Below, piece after piece: positions 8,550-16,297 of a stretch of 64,000 bases of DNA (its first letter is position 1; each line of letters opens with the position of its first letter). Below the pieces are notes generated by a model that did no database searches, was not told the DNA's origin, and saw only the letters and a program-made list of their open reading frames with translations. The position numbers and the translations under genes were made by a program. Source of the DNA: Taibaiella chishuiensis (GTDB lineage Bacteria; Bacteroidota; Bacteroidia; Chitinophagales; Chitinophagaceae). Location: NCBI RefSeq assembly GCF_003014535.1, contig NZ_PYGD01000004.1, positions 62,001 to 126,000 on the forward strand, written 5' to 3'.

Positions 8550-10097
8550 TTATGCGGAAACGGTTGCCAGGGTTGTTGTTCCTTTTTTAGAGCAGGCAAA
8601 CAGCAATACATAGGTAATCGCAGCATTGATGATCAGCAGTTCTACACCGATCTTGTACTGGCCAAAGATGCTTTCCGATAAGCCTTTCAGGCTTGCGGCA
8701 CTGGCGGGGGAGAGATTCATCTTCGGCACATACCATTGGTAATTGTTAATCATGTCGAGGCCCAGGGTCAGTACCAGCGCGGCGATACAGATGACCAGCG
8801 GGGCGCCGGGCGCTACGCTCCTGCGTGTAAGGATGCCGAAGGCAAAAAGCCCCAGCAGCGGTCCGTAGGTAAAGCCGGCCAGTTTAAGCAGGATATCGAT
8901 AAGCGAACCATTGTCTACTTCGCGGAAAAAGAAGATGCATAACAGGAATACGAAGGCGAAGATATTGTGCACGATAAGCCGTACCCGGGTCTTCTTCTTT
9001 TCGTCCCAATCTGTTTTCTTTTGTATGCCCAGCATATCGATACAGAACGAAGAGGTAAGCGCGGTAAGCGCGCCATCGGCACTGGGAAACAGGGCCGATA
9101 TCAACCCGATCATAAAACATACTGTAATAGCAAAGGGAATGCCATTGCTCAATATCGCCACCGCGGGGAAGAGATCGTCTCCCTTTACGGTAAGTGCATT
9201 GGCCTGGGCATACATCGTGAGCACGCCGCCCAGGAAGAGGAAGATAAACACGACGATCATCTGCAGGGTACCCATTACGACCATGTTTTTCTGCGAGTCC
9301 TTCAGGTTGCTCACACTGATATTTTTCTGCATCATTTCCTGGTCGAGCCCTGTCATGGCGATGGTAATAAAAGCGCCGCCCAGGATCTGTTTCAGGAAGT
9401 AGTTGCCGGGCAGGGGATCGGTGGCAAATATTTTGGTCATCCCTTTTTCCCTGATAGCGGCCCAGGCCTCGCCCAGTCCGAAGTTGAGCTGGCCAGCCAG
9501 GTATACGAGGCTCACGATAAGGGCCAGGAGCATAAAGGTGGTCTGCAGCGTATCGGTCCATACAATGGTCTTTACACCGCCCCGGTAGGTATAAAGCAGG
9601 ATGAGGCCGAGGATAACAACAGCCGTGAGCTCGAAGGAGATACCCAGGTCGCGGAGCACAAAGGTTTCCAGTACTTTAATAACCAGGTACAGGCGCAAAG
9701 TGGCACCCAGTGTGCGTGACAGGATGAAGAACAGGGCGCCGGTCTTATGGGCGTTTACGCCCAGCCTTCGTTCGAGGTAGGTATAGATCGACGTCAGCTT
9801 CATTTTATAATACACCGGCAGTAGTACATAGGCCACGATAAAATAGCCGATCCAGTAGCCGATCACCACCTGGAAATAACCGAAGGCGCCCGCGCCAACC
9901 GTGCCGGGCACACTGATAAAGGTCATACCCGAAAGCGAAGTGCCGATCATGCCAAAGGCTACCAGCCACCATTTGCTGCTGCGGTTGCCTACAAAGAAAG
10001 ATTCGTTGTTGCTGCCGCGCGAGGTATAAAAAGCTACTCCCAGCAGCAGGAGGAAGTAGGCCAGGATAATAAACAGTAGGATCTGCTGATGATTCAT
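8550..10097 (-). CDS. sodium:solute symporter (SSS family)
   Basis: A 515-residue inner-membrane protein with about 13 predicted helices. Its N-terminus reads QQILLFIILAYFLLLLGVAF, and it carries the family motif region FVGNRSSKWWLVAFGMIGTSLSGMTF. These transporters import sugars, amino acids or vitamins with Na+. The substrate cannot be assigned from sequence. The run TGLDQEMMQKNISV (about 243-256) is typical of the Bacteroidota subgroup often annotated as sodium:solute symporter or putative SSS sodium/iodide-like transporter. It forms a single transcription unit with its own terminator. Confidence 0.9.
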   Translation of the reverse strand: MNHQQILLFIILAYFLLLLGVAFYTSRGSNNESFFVGNRSSKWWLVAFGMIGTSLSGMTFISVPGTVGAGAFGYFQVVIGYWIGYFIVAYVLLPVYYKMKLTSIYTYLERRLGVNAHKTGALFFILSRTLGATLRLYLVIKVLETFVLRDLGISFELTAVVILGLILLYTYRGGVKTIVWTDTLQTTFMLLALIVSLVYLAGQLNFGLGEAWAAIREKGMTKIFATDPLPGNYFLKQILGGAFITIAMTGLDQEMMQKNISVSNLKDSQKNMVVMGTLQMIVVFIFLFLGGVLTMYAQANALTVKGDDLFPAVAILSNGIPFAITVCFMIGLISALFPSADGALTALTSSFCIDMLGIQKKTDWDEKKKTRVRLIVHNIFAFVFLLCIFFFREVDNGSLIDILLKLAGFTYGPLLGLFAFGILTRRSVAPGAPLVICIAALVLTLGLDMINNYQWYVPKMNLSPASAASLKGLSESIFGQYKIGVELLIINAAITYVLLFACSKKGTTTLATVSA

Positions 10098-10179
10098 GAA
10101 GTCTACAGATTAGACGGCGGCCGCCCGGCCGCCCGTTACAGGCAGCAAATGTAATCGTTATTCGTAAAAAAGCGCTGCT

Positions 10180-11169
10180 TTAGTGCATGGTGAATACGGT
10201 AAGGATGCCCAGGCCGGCCAGCAGTACGAAAAACAAGGCCAGGTTAATGAAGAAGATGAAAAACGATTTGAGCGCAGAAATCATCATGCTTTCGCCATAC
10301 ATTTTATGATGCCCGCGGGCAAAGTAATAGACGAACCAGGAGAAAACGAGCAGCGAACTGATCGCGTAAATATAAGTAGCGGTACGTTCGTAGCTGAAGA
10401 CCAGGTTTAAAGGCAACAGCGAATTTACAATATTGAGCAGGGTAAAGGCCAGCAGCAGGAAGGAGAAATAATGCAGCGTAAATATGGCATGATCGAAATA
10501 ATACCATCGCTTCCGGTTATGAAACAGCCCGACTACCAGGGCGAAGACGGGCATATAGACAAAGAGGCCCTTGGGAAAGTTATGCGCAAAAGATTCGTTG
10601 AACTTTTCGGCCAGCTCTTCCTGTTTGTATTTACCGAGTTCGATCATTTTCTTTTCGGTCCAGTAGTCGAAGGCATTGAGTTTATTGCCTGCAGGTAAGG
10701 CCTGTTGCAGGGAGTCGAGCTGCGCCTGCGTATGGTAATGGCTCCGGGCATAAAACTGCGTACCATTCCTGAGCCCGATACCGTAGAGTGCTTCATCGGT
10801 ATGTGCTTCGGCCCGCTGGATAACAGGATCGGGATACTTAAAGTCGCCCGTGAGGTCGGGCAACAGGTAAGGAATAAAAAACGCGACAAAACTGACGAAT
10901 ATATACAGGCGTACCGGCGGCAGGAAGCTGTTGCGTTTGCCGGCCAGGTAGGTTTTGGTCAGGTAGGCCGGGCGGCCCAGCAGGTATTTGATGGTGCGCC
11001 AGAAACTGTTGTCGTAATGGGTTACGTCCTCTGCAAAATGCCTTACCAGGTGCCCGAATGATTGCCGGGTCTCGATATTTTCCTGGCCGCAGTAACTGCA
11101 GTACCGTTGTGGTACTGTGTGCCCGCAATTCTGGCAGGTAGGGTCTTTACGCACATGATGTTTGCTCAT
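10180..11169 (-). CDS. DUF3667 membrane protein, copy 1
   Basis: A 329-residue protein with an N-terminal zinc ribbon: CQNCGH at about 16-21 and CSYCGQ at about 30-35. A conserved ETRQSFGHLVRHFAEDVTHY segment and RPAYLTKTYLAGKR follow. Then come about five membrane helices (YIFVSFVAFFIPYLLP, GLFVYMPVFALVVGLF, FTLHYFSFLLLAFTLLNIV, YIYAISSLLVFSWFVYYF, SFFIFFINLALFFVLLAGLG). This is DUF3667, a Bacteroidota family of unknown function. It is a tandem paralogue of the next gene upstream and shares the same ribbon and motif. Chance of misassignment is low, but function is not known. Confidence 0.9.
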   Translation of the reverse strand: MSKHHVRKDPTCQNCGHTVPQRYCSYCGQENIETRQSFGHLVRHFAEDVTHYDNSFWRTIKYLLGRPAYLTKTYLAGKRNSFLPPVRLYIFVSFVAFFIPYLLPDLTGDFKYPDPVIQRAEAHTDEALYGIGLRNGTQFYARSHYHTQAQLDSLQQALPAGNKLNAFDYWTEKKMIELGKYKQEELAEKFNESFAHNFPKGLFVYMPVFALVVGLFHNRKRWYYFDHAIFTLHYFSFLLLAFTLLNIVNSLLPLNLVFSYERTATYIYAISSLLVFSWFVYYFARGHHKMYGESMMISALKSFFIFFINLALFFVLLAGLGILTVFTMH

Positions 11170-11239
11170 AGGATGCTTGAATGGAAAGCGATTACAAGAA
11201 ATGGAAAAAATGCCGAATCCCCAAGTGCTCCTGAAAAGA

Positions 11240-11275
11240 AAACATCCGCCGGAACATAGCGCCGGCGGATGTTTA
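11240..11275 (-). terminator. terminator of DUF3667 copy 2
   Basis: AACATCCGCCGG pairs with GCCGGCGGATGTT around an AACATAGC loop. On the minus strand it is followed by TTTTCTTTTC. It separates the two DUF3667 copies transcriptionally. Confidence 0.85.
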
Positions 11276-11295
11276 CAGGTAGTTGTGTATTGCTG

Positions 11296-12300
11296 TTAAT
11301 GCAGGTTGACGATGGTAAACATCACGAATGCCAGCAATAAGACCAGGAACAACAGGGTGTTGAGGCCATAGATCACCACGGATTTACTCCAGGAGATGAT
11401 CCGGTGTTCGCCGTACATTTTATGATGTGCCCGGAAGAAATAATAGACACTCCAGGCGGACAGGATCAGGATAAACAGGATGTTCGTCTTGTTGGAGGTC
11501 ATAACCAGGTGCCAGGGCAGCATATTTTTCAGGATGCTGAGTAGGGTAAATAAAAGCAACAGGAACGAAAAATAATGCAGGGTAAAGATCCCGTGGTCAA
11601 AAAAGAACCAGCGTTTTTTACCATGAAACAACCAGATGATCAAAGCGAATATAGGCAGGTAAATAAACAGGGCTTTAGGAAAATTATGGACCAGGTTACT
11701 GTACATTTTTTCCTTCAGCACTTCGCCCGACAGGGTATTGAGGTGGCTCAGGCGCCTGTTGAAATAGCGTTCCAGCCAGTCGTCGCGTTGGGCCGGGGGC
11801 AGGCTGCGTTGTACGGAGTCGTAGGCCTCGGGCGAGCGGAAATCGCTGAAGGTGGCCTGCACTGCCCGGTTGGAATCGGCCGAATGAAAGGTGATCGGTT
11901 CGGGTTCGTTATCCAGGCGTTCGAATGCACTGCCGGCACTGCGCAGACCGGTCTTGAGCAGTGAGGGGCCCTGGCCTTCTTTATTAAAGTGTGGCAATAT
12001 GCCGGGCAGGAAGAAGGCTACGAAACTGATGAAGATATACAGCTTCACCGGCGCCACGTAGCTTACCCGCTTCCCGGCCAGGTAGGTTTTGGTGAGATAC
12101 GCCGGTCGGAATAATAAGTATTTGATGGTCTTCCAGAAATTACCTTCGTAATGTGTAAAGTCTTCGACAAAGTGGCGTACCAGGTGGCCGAACGACTGGC
12201 GGGTCTCAATGTTTTCCTGGCCGCAGGAGTTACAGAAACGGTCTACTTCGTGCCCGCAGTTCTGGCATATTTTTTCCTTGCGTAAATGATGCTTGCTCAT
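11296..12300 (-). CDS. DUF3667 membrane protein, copy 2
   Basis: A 334-residue paralogue of the neighbouring DUF3667 protein, with zinc ribbon CQNCGH and CNSCGQ, the same ETRQSFGHLVRHF segment, RPAYLTKTYLAGKR, and matching membrane helices toward the C-terminus. The middle region (about residues 115-190) differs strongly from copy 1. The start at 12300 (MSKHHLRKEK) aligns with the start of copy 1 (MSKHHVRKDP). A longer frame to 12378 adds an unrelated N-terminus and was rejected. Function is unknown. The arrangement indicates a local duplication. Confidence 0.9.
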   Translation of the reverse strand: MSKHHLRKEKICQNCGHEVDRFCNSCGQENIETRQSFGHLVRHFVEDFTHYEGNFWKTIKYLLFRPAYLTKTYLAGKRVSYVAPVKLYIFISFVAFFLPGILPHFNKEGQGPSLLKTGLRSAGSAFERLDNEPEPITFHSADSNRAVQATFSDFRSPEAYDSVQRSLPPAQRDDWLERYFNRRLSHLNTLSGEVLKEKMYSNLVHNFPKALFIYLPIFALIIWLFHGKKRWFFFDHGIFTLHYFSFLLLLFTLLSILKNMLPWHLVMTSNKTNILFILILSAWSVYYFFRAHHKMYGEHRIISWSKSVVIYGLNTLLFLVLLLAFVMFTIVNLH

Positions 12301-12376
12301 GGATAGGGGATTTGCCCGGTAGATGGGAAAACCGTTGCAAGAAATGGAAAAAAAATGCTTTCTCAAAACATCGGAC

Positions 12377-12412
12377 AAAAAAACGGATCCGCTGCAGGAG
12401 CAGCGGATCCGG
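12377..12412 (-). terminator. terminator of the outer-membrane protein gene
   Basis: CGGATCCGCTG and CAGCGGATCCG pair over 11 bp around a short loop. On the minus strand it is followed by TTTTTTT. Confidence 0.88.
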
Positions 12413-12434
12413 GAATAAATTGATGCGTAAAGGA

Positions 12435-13109
12435 TCAGAAGCCGATATTGACACCGATCCTGAAGTCGATACGGTCGGCATAAGGGCTCAGGGAGTAACG
12501 GTTGCCCTGCTGGTCGCGGCGGGTATTGCCGGGTATATCCTGCAGCACATCGTACAGCGCCATGATCACGAAAGACAGGTGCTCGCCCACGGGCTGGCGG
12601 TAACCGCCACCCAGCAACAGGCAGGGTACATTGTATTTGGTCTTGGTGGAGTACACCCCGTTATAGTCGGAGTAGTAATCGTTAAACGACATGAAATTGT
12701 ACTCGAACTCTGCATGGACAAAAAAGTTTTGCAGGAATACGTACCTGGCCCATAAACCGGTGGAGAATACGCTGGACTTATAGTCGTAGTAATCGTAGCC
12801 CGAAGTCTGGTAGTTGTATACCGGGATATAATTCTTAACCCGGAAATACTGGTACCCCAGGCTTACCCCGGCTGCAAAATTATCGGTAATGCGGTATCCG
12901 AAGATCGGGGCAACGCTTACCGCCGTGGTATTACCGAACGATAAGCCAAGACCACCACCAAAGATCAGGCGATTGGGGTCAAATCCCTTTTTGGTCTGGT
13001 TCGCTTTATACCTGGCTTCGCCCCCGCGGCCGCTGCTGTTGTATACCTCCTGGGCATGCATGCTGTAGCAGGTAAGGCTCAATAGGGTAATCCAAAGGAA
13101 TCTTTTCAT
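12435..13109 (-). CDS. outer-membrane beta-barrel-like protein, unknown function
   Basis: From the ATG at 13109, the 224-residue product has a signal peptide (MKRFLWITLLSLTCYSMHAQ). A series of amphipathic, aromatic-rich strands follows (LIFGGGLGLSFGNTTAVSVA, FAAGVSLGYQYFRV, FFVHAEFEYNFM, CLLLGGGYRQPVGEHLSFVI), and it ends in RIDFRIGVNIGF. The terminal Phe and alternating pattern suggest an outer-membrane barrel of about eight strands. No enzyme motif was seen. A 14-residue upstream extension in frame was rejected because it lacks signal-peptide character. Confidence 0.8.
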   Translation of the reverse strand: MKRFLWITLLSLTCYSMHAQEVYNSSGRGGEARYKANQTKKGFDPNRLIFGGGLGLSFGNTTAVSVAPIFGYRITDNFAAGVSLGYQYFRVKNYIPVYNYQTSGYDYYDYKSSVFSTGLWARYVFLQNFFVHAEFEYNFMSFNDYYSDYNGVYSTKTKYNVPCLLLGGGYRQPVGEHLSFVIMALYDVLQDIPGNTRRDQQGNRYSLSPYADRIDFRIGVNIGF

Positions 13110-13132
13110 AATATTATTTTCAGAATACACAA

Positions 13133-13140
13133 CAAAGGTA
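13133..13140 (-). promoter_or_regulatory. -7 box TACCTTTG for the outer-membrane protein gene
   Basis: Exact TAnnTTTG match on the minus strand, 24 bp upstream of the start. No clear -33 element. Confidence 0.5.
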
Positions 13141-13211
13141 AGGCAATTCACTAATCTGTAGACGATGTGGTTGTCCTTAGCCTTGGCTCGTTAACAATAC
13201 AAAAACGGAAC

Positions 13212-14612
13212 TCAGAATACCTTGCCGGGATTGAGAATGCCATTGGGGTCAAAAACTTTTTTGATCTCGCGCATCAGTCCCAGCTGGATATCATTAAATA
13301 CGATATCCATATAAGGGCGTTGTACATAACCGATACCATGTTCCCCGCTGATCGTGCCTTTTACGGAATGTACATAATGGAATATTTCCCGTATAGCCGT
13401 TGGCAGCTCTTCTTCCCAGGTCTTATCGTCGAGGTCGCCTTTTACGATGTTGACGTGCAGGTTGCCATCGCCGGCATGGCCATAACAAACGGATTTAAAC
13501 CCGTATTTATTGCCTACCGCTTTTACGGTCTGCAGCAGTTCCGGCAGGCGCGACCGCGGCACTACCGTATCTTCTTCTTTATAGATCGACCCGTTCTTAA
13601 CCGCTTCGCCTACGATGCGGCGCAGTTTCCACAGTTCCTGTTTTTGTTCATGACTTTCGGCAAACAATACCTCGCCGGTGCGGAAGGCGCTAAGCACTTC
13701 GCTGATGCCCTCTATTTCGCCAAACAGGACCTCTTTATTATTGCCGTCTACTTCGATCAGCAGGTGGGCCTGTATATCGTCGGGTATGGCTATGGTATTG
13801 CTCTGGTAATAGTTCATGGCGCAGGTGAGGGCATCGCGTTCCATAAATTCAAGCGCCGAAGGGGTAAAGCCCGCCAGGAAGATGCGGTTTACCGCAGCGC
13901 AGGCATCCGATGCCGAATAGAAGGGCACCAGGATCAGCAGGTTTTCCTTGGGGTAGGGTACCAGTTTCAAAACGATCCTGGTAATAACGGCCAGGGTGCC
14001 TTCGCTGCCGGTCAGTAATTGGGTAAGGTTATAGCCGGTGGCGTTCTTAAGGGTGTTGGCGCCGGTCCAGATCACCGACCCGTCGGGCAATACGACTTCG
14101 AGGTTAAGCACCGAATCCTTTACAACACCATACTTTACCGCCCTGGGACCGCCGCTGTTTTCCGCCACATTGCCCCCTATAAAGCAGGAGCCGCGGCTCG
14201 AGGGGTCTACCGGGTAGAACAGGCCTTTTTCTATCACGGCGTTTTGCAATGCTTCGGTGATCACACCGGGTTCGGTGGTCACCTGGAAGTTGTCGGTATC
14301 GATATCCAGGATGTGGTTCATACGGCGCATATCGAGGCATACGCCGCCAAATACCGGTAAGGCGCCGCCGCTCAGGCCGGTGCCTGCGCCCCTGGGCGTT
14401 ACGGCAATATGGTGGGTATTACAATAGGCAAGCACCTGGCTGATCTCATCCGTAGTTTCGGGCTGCAGCACCACTTCCGGCGGGAATACGAAATCTTCCG
14501 TTTCGTCGGAAGCGCAGCGGTCAATATTTTCCTGGTCCACCAGGACACGGTTTTCGGCTAGTATTTTATGGAAAAAAGCAAGGTCCTGTGTCTCTATTTT
14601 TTTAAAGGACAT
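13212..14612 (-). CDS. FAD-linked oxidase, GlcD/D-lactate dehydrogenase type
   Basis: A 466-residue flavoprotein. The PCMH-type FAD-binding domain spans about 30-210, with PRGAGTGLSGGALPVFGGV and DPSSRGSCFIGGNVAENSGG. The C-terminal FAD-linked oxidase domain has GHAGDGNLHVNIV and SGEHGIGYVQRPY. These features fit glycolate oxidase subunit GlcD or a D-2-hydroxyacid (D-lactate) dehydrogenase, which passes electrons to the respiratory chain or another acceptor. No GlcE/GlcF partner lies nearby, so a stand-alone D-lactate dehydrogenase is somewhat more likely. The start MSFKKIETQD at 14612 fits the family length. The open frame continues upstream for 149 codons but overlaps the divergent L,D-transpeptidase gene and is spurious. 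Confidence 0.88.
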   Translation of the reverse strand: MSFKKIETQDLAFFHKILAENRVLVDQENIDRCASDETEDFVFPPEVVLQPETTDEISQVLAYCNTHHIAVTPRGAGTGLSGGALPVFGGVCLDMRRMNHILDIDTDNFQVTTEPGVITEALQNAVIEKGLFYPVDPSSRGSCFIGGNVAENSGGPRAVKYGVVKDSVLNLEVVLPDGSVIWTGANTLKNATGYNLTQLLTGSEGTLAVITRIVLKLVPYPKENLLILVPFYSASDACAAVNRIFLAGFTPSALEFMERDALTCAMNYYQSNTIAIPDDIQAHLLIEVDGNNKEVLFGEIEGISEVLSAFRTGEVLFAESHEQKQELWKLRRIVGEAVKNGSIYKEEDTVVPRSRLPELLQTVKAVGNKYGFKSVCYGHAGDGNLHVNIVKGDLDDKTWEEELPTAIREIFHYVHSVKGTISGEHGIGYVQRPYMDIVFNDIQLGLMREIKKVFDPNGILNPGKVF

Positions 14613-14627
14613 GGGTGAAGTAGCTAT

Positions 14628-15293
14628 ATGCAAAAAATATGCATGATGAATAATGAGCAAAAGTCCGCGATTTATACCGGAATCAAAAGAATATTTTTTC
14701 CGGCGCTGCCGGTAATGATGATGACGGTGGTTTCCTGTACTGCCCAATCCGGCGACCGGCAACCCCGCAACAACAATCATCATAAACCTGTGGAAACCGC
14801 TCCCGCGGCTATTTCCAGGCAACAGGAACTGCGTTGCAGCCCTGGTTTCGATACGGCAGCCCTGCGCCACAGCGTGGATAGCCTTGTGGTGTATAAGGCC
14901 CACAGGACTATGGATGCCTATGCCGGGCGACGAAAACTGAAAACCTATGTGATCTCGCTGGGGCAGGCGCCCGAAGGACCCAAACAACGCAAAGGCGATC
15001 TCAAAACTCCGGAGGGCCTGTATTGTATCGATGGCCGTAATGCGGCAAGCGCCTATCACCGCAATCTTTCCGTATCTTATCCCAATGCTGCAGACCGCTC
15101 AAATGCCCGCCGGAAGGGCTATGCGACAGGTGGCGATATCAAGATACACGGCTTGCCGCAGCAGCGCCGCCATGCTCCGGAGGCCTACCTGTACAGCGAC
15201 TGGACCTGGGGCTGTATCGCGGTATCTGATCGTGAAATAGAAGAGCTTTTTACATATGTACAGCCCGGAACGCCCATCCTTATTGAACCATGA
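14628..15293 (+). CDS. L,D-transpeptidase-family lipoprotein (YkuD domain)
   Basis: A product of up to 221 residues with a lipoprotein signal (VMMMTVVSC, lipidation Cys near residue 37) and a YkuD catalytic domain from about residue 70. The active-site signature is present as IKIHGLP followed by WTWGCIAVSDREIEELF, with the Cys of WGCIAVS as nucleophile. The pattern LKTYVISLGQAPEGPKQRKG and KTPEGLYCIDGRN is typical of the family. Such enzymes make 3-3 cross-links or attach proteins to peptidoglycan in the periplasm. The true start may be 14643 or 14646, as three ATGs lie close together. It is divergent from the glcD-like gene, with only 15-33 bp between starts. Confidence 0.88.
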   Translation: MQKICMMNNEQKSAIYTGIKRIFFPALPVMMMTVVSCTAQSGDRQPRNNNHHKPVETAPAAISRQQELRCSPGFDTAALRHSVDSLVVYKAHRTMDAYAGRRKLKTYVISLGQAPEGPKQRKGDLKTPEGLYCIDGRNAASAYHRNLSVSYPNAADRSNARRKGYATGGDIKIHGLPQQRRHAPEAYLYSDWTWGCIAVSDREIEELFTYVQPGTPILIEP

Positions 15294-15338
15294 TGCTAAA
15301 TTTACATAGACAATGTCTGTTTCTGAATTTCCTTGCCT

Positions 15339-15346
15339 TATCTTTG
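15339..15346 (+). promoter_or_regulatory. -7 box TATCTTTG for ppa
   Basis: Exact TAnnTTTG match, 52 bp before the ppa start. Confidence 0.6.
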
Positions 15347-15398
15347 CAGCCTCAAAATTTACTCATTATTTAATCTTGTTGTGGTTTTAGTACAGTCT

Positions 15399-15941
15399 AT
15401 GCAATTTAATCCCTGGCACACCGTAAGTTATGGCGACCCCTCCGGCGATATCGTCAATGGAATTATCGAAATCCCCAAAGGCTCCCGGGCCAAATACGAA
15501 CTGAATAAAGAAACAGGTCTGCTGATGCTCGACCGCGTACTCTATTCCTCCGTATACTACCCGGCCAACTATGGCTTTATTCCGCAAACCTACTGTGACG
15601 ATGGGGATCCGCTGGATATCCTGATCCTTTCCCAGATCGATATACAGCCCCTGTGTATGGTTCCTGCCAAAATTATCGGTGTAATGCGCATGCTGGACCA
15701 GGGCGAAGCCGACGACAAGCTGATCGCCGTATGTGCCAACGATATGAGCGTAGCCCATATCAACGACATTTCCGAAATGCCGGCACACTTCCTGGCCGAA
15801 ACCCGCCAGTTCTTCGAAGAATATAAAGTACTGGAGAAAAAAGTAGTAAAGATTGAAGAGTTCCAGGGCGCTAAGCTGGCCAAAAAGATCTTCCAGCACG
15901 CGATCAACGATTATAATGAAAAAATAAGGCCTACCCTGTAA
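15399..15941 (+). CDS. ppa: inorganic pyrophosphatase (family I)
   Basis: A 180-residue soluble enzyme that hydrolyses pyrophosphate and drives biosynthetic reactions forward. The signature [10 protein letters not shown] (metal-binding Asp residues) is present, with upstream [16 protein letters not shown] and [12 protein letters not shown]. The start MQFNPWHTV at 15399 is chosen because the preceding 22 in-frame codons from 15333 overlap the -7 promoter box and match nothing in the family. A strong terminator follows, so this is a single-gene unit. Confidence 0.96.
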   Translation: MQFNPWHTVSYGDPSGDIVNGIIEIPKGSRAKYELNKETGLLMLDRVLYSSVYYPANYGFIPQTYCDDGDPLDILILSQIDIQPLCMVPAKIIGVMRMLDQGEADDKLIAVCANDMSVAHINDISEMPAHFLAETRQFFEEYKVLEKKVVKIEEFQGAKLAKKIFQHAINDYNEKIRPTL

Positions 15942-15966
15942 TAAGGGCGGGACAACCGATACAGCA

Positions 15967-16000
15967 AGAGACCATTCTACAGGATGGTCTCTTTTTTTTG
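15967..16000 (+). terminator. terminator of ppa
   Basis: AGAGACCAT and ATGGTCTCT pair around an 8-nt loop and are followed by TTTTTTT. Confidence 0.92.
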
Positions 16001-16095
16001 TCCGGCAGGCGCTTCAGCGGGCCCGGCCGGAATCCGGGGAATGTGATTTTATACTGTCCGCCGCACCGCTGCAGGTACCATAAATAGTTGTTTCC

Positions 16096-16224
16096 CCGCG
16101 AGGTCTCCCGCAGGGACCTTGCGGAGAGGCAACCGGGGCTGTTGGGCATTTCACCCCTGGAAACGCCTGTATTGCGGACTGCTTAAAAGCGGCAGTACAG
16201 GCGCTTTGCCGGCGGTACTGCCGC
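16096..16224. repeat. cluster of three hairpins, two of them mutually exclusive
   Basis: Hairpin 1 spans 16096-16124 (CCGC...AGGT...ACCT...GCGG). Hairpin 2 pairs CGCCTGTATTGC (16164-16175) with GCAGTACAGGCG (16192-16203), with a single G-U type mismatch. Hairpin 3 pairs GCGGCAGTAC (16189-16198) with GTACTGCCGC (16215-16224). Hairpins 2 and 3 share the segment GCAGTAC, so they cannot form together. Confidence 0.75.
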
Positions 16225-16261
16225 CGGGGCTAAAGGACTGGGCGGGCTCCTGTTTTATTTG

Positions 16262-16269
16262 TAAATTTG
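16262..16269 (+). promoter_or_regulatory. -7 box TAAATTTG for polA
   Basis: Exact TAnnTTTG match, 28 bp upstream of the polA ATG. Confidence 0.55.
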
Positions 16270-16297
16270 CGATTCGTTTTTAAAGCAGCGATCCCAC

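Larger units (their letters stand above)
15942..16297. other. ppa-polA intergenic region with hairpin cluster
   Basis: 356 bp without a supported gene. After the ppa terminator it holds strong inverted repeats at 16096-16124 and two overlapping, mutually exclusive hairpins at 16164-16203 and 16189-16224. The polA -7 box follows at 16262. The middle part is GC-rich and could encode a structured RNA or be a REP-like element. Confidence 0.6.

Noticed and set aside
14613-15059. 149-codon N-terminal extension of the glcD-like gene
   Set aside because: It overlaps the L,D-transpeptidase gene on the other strand, and the family starts at the ATG at 14612.
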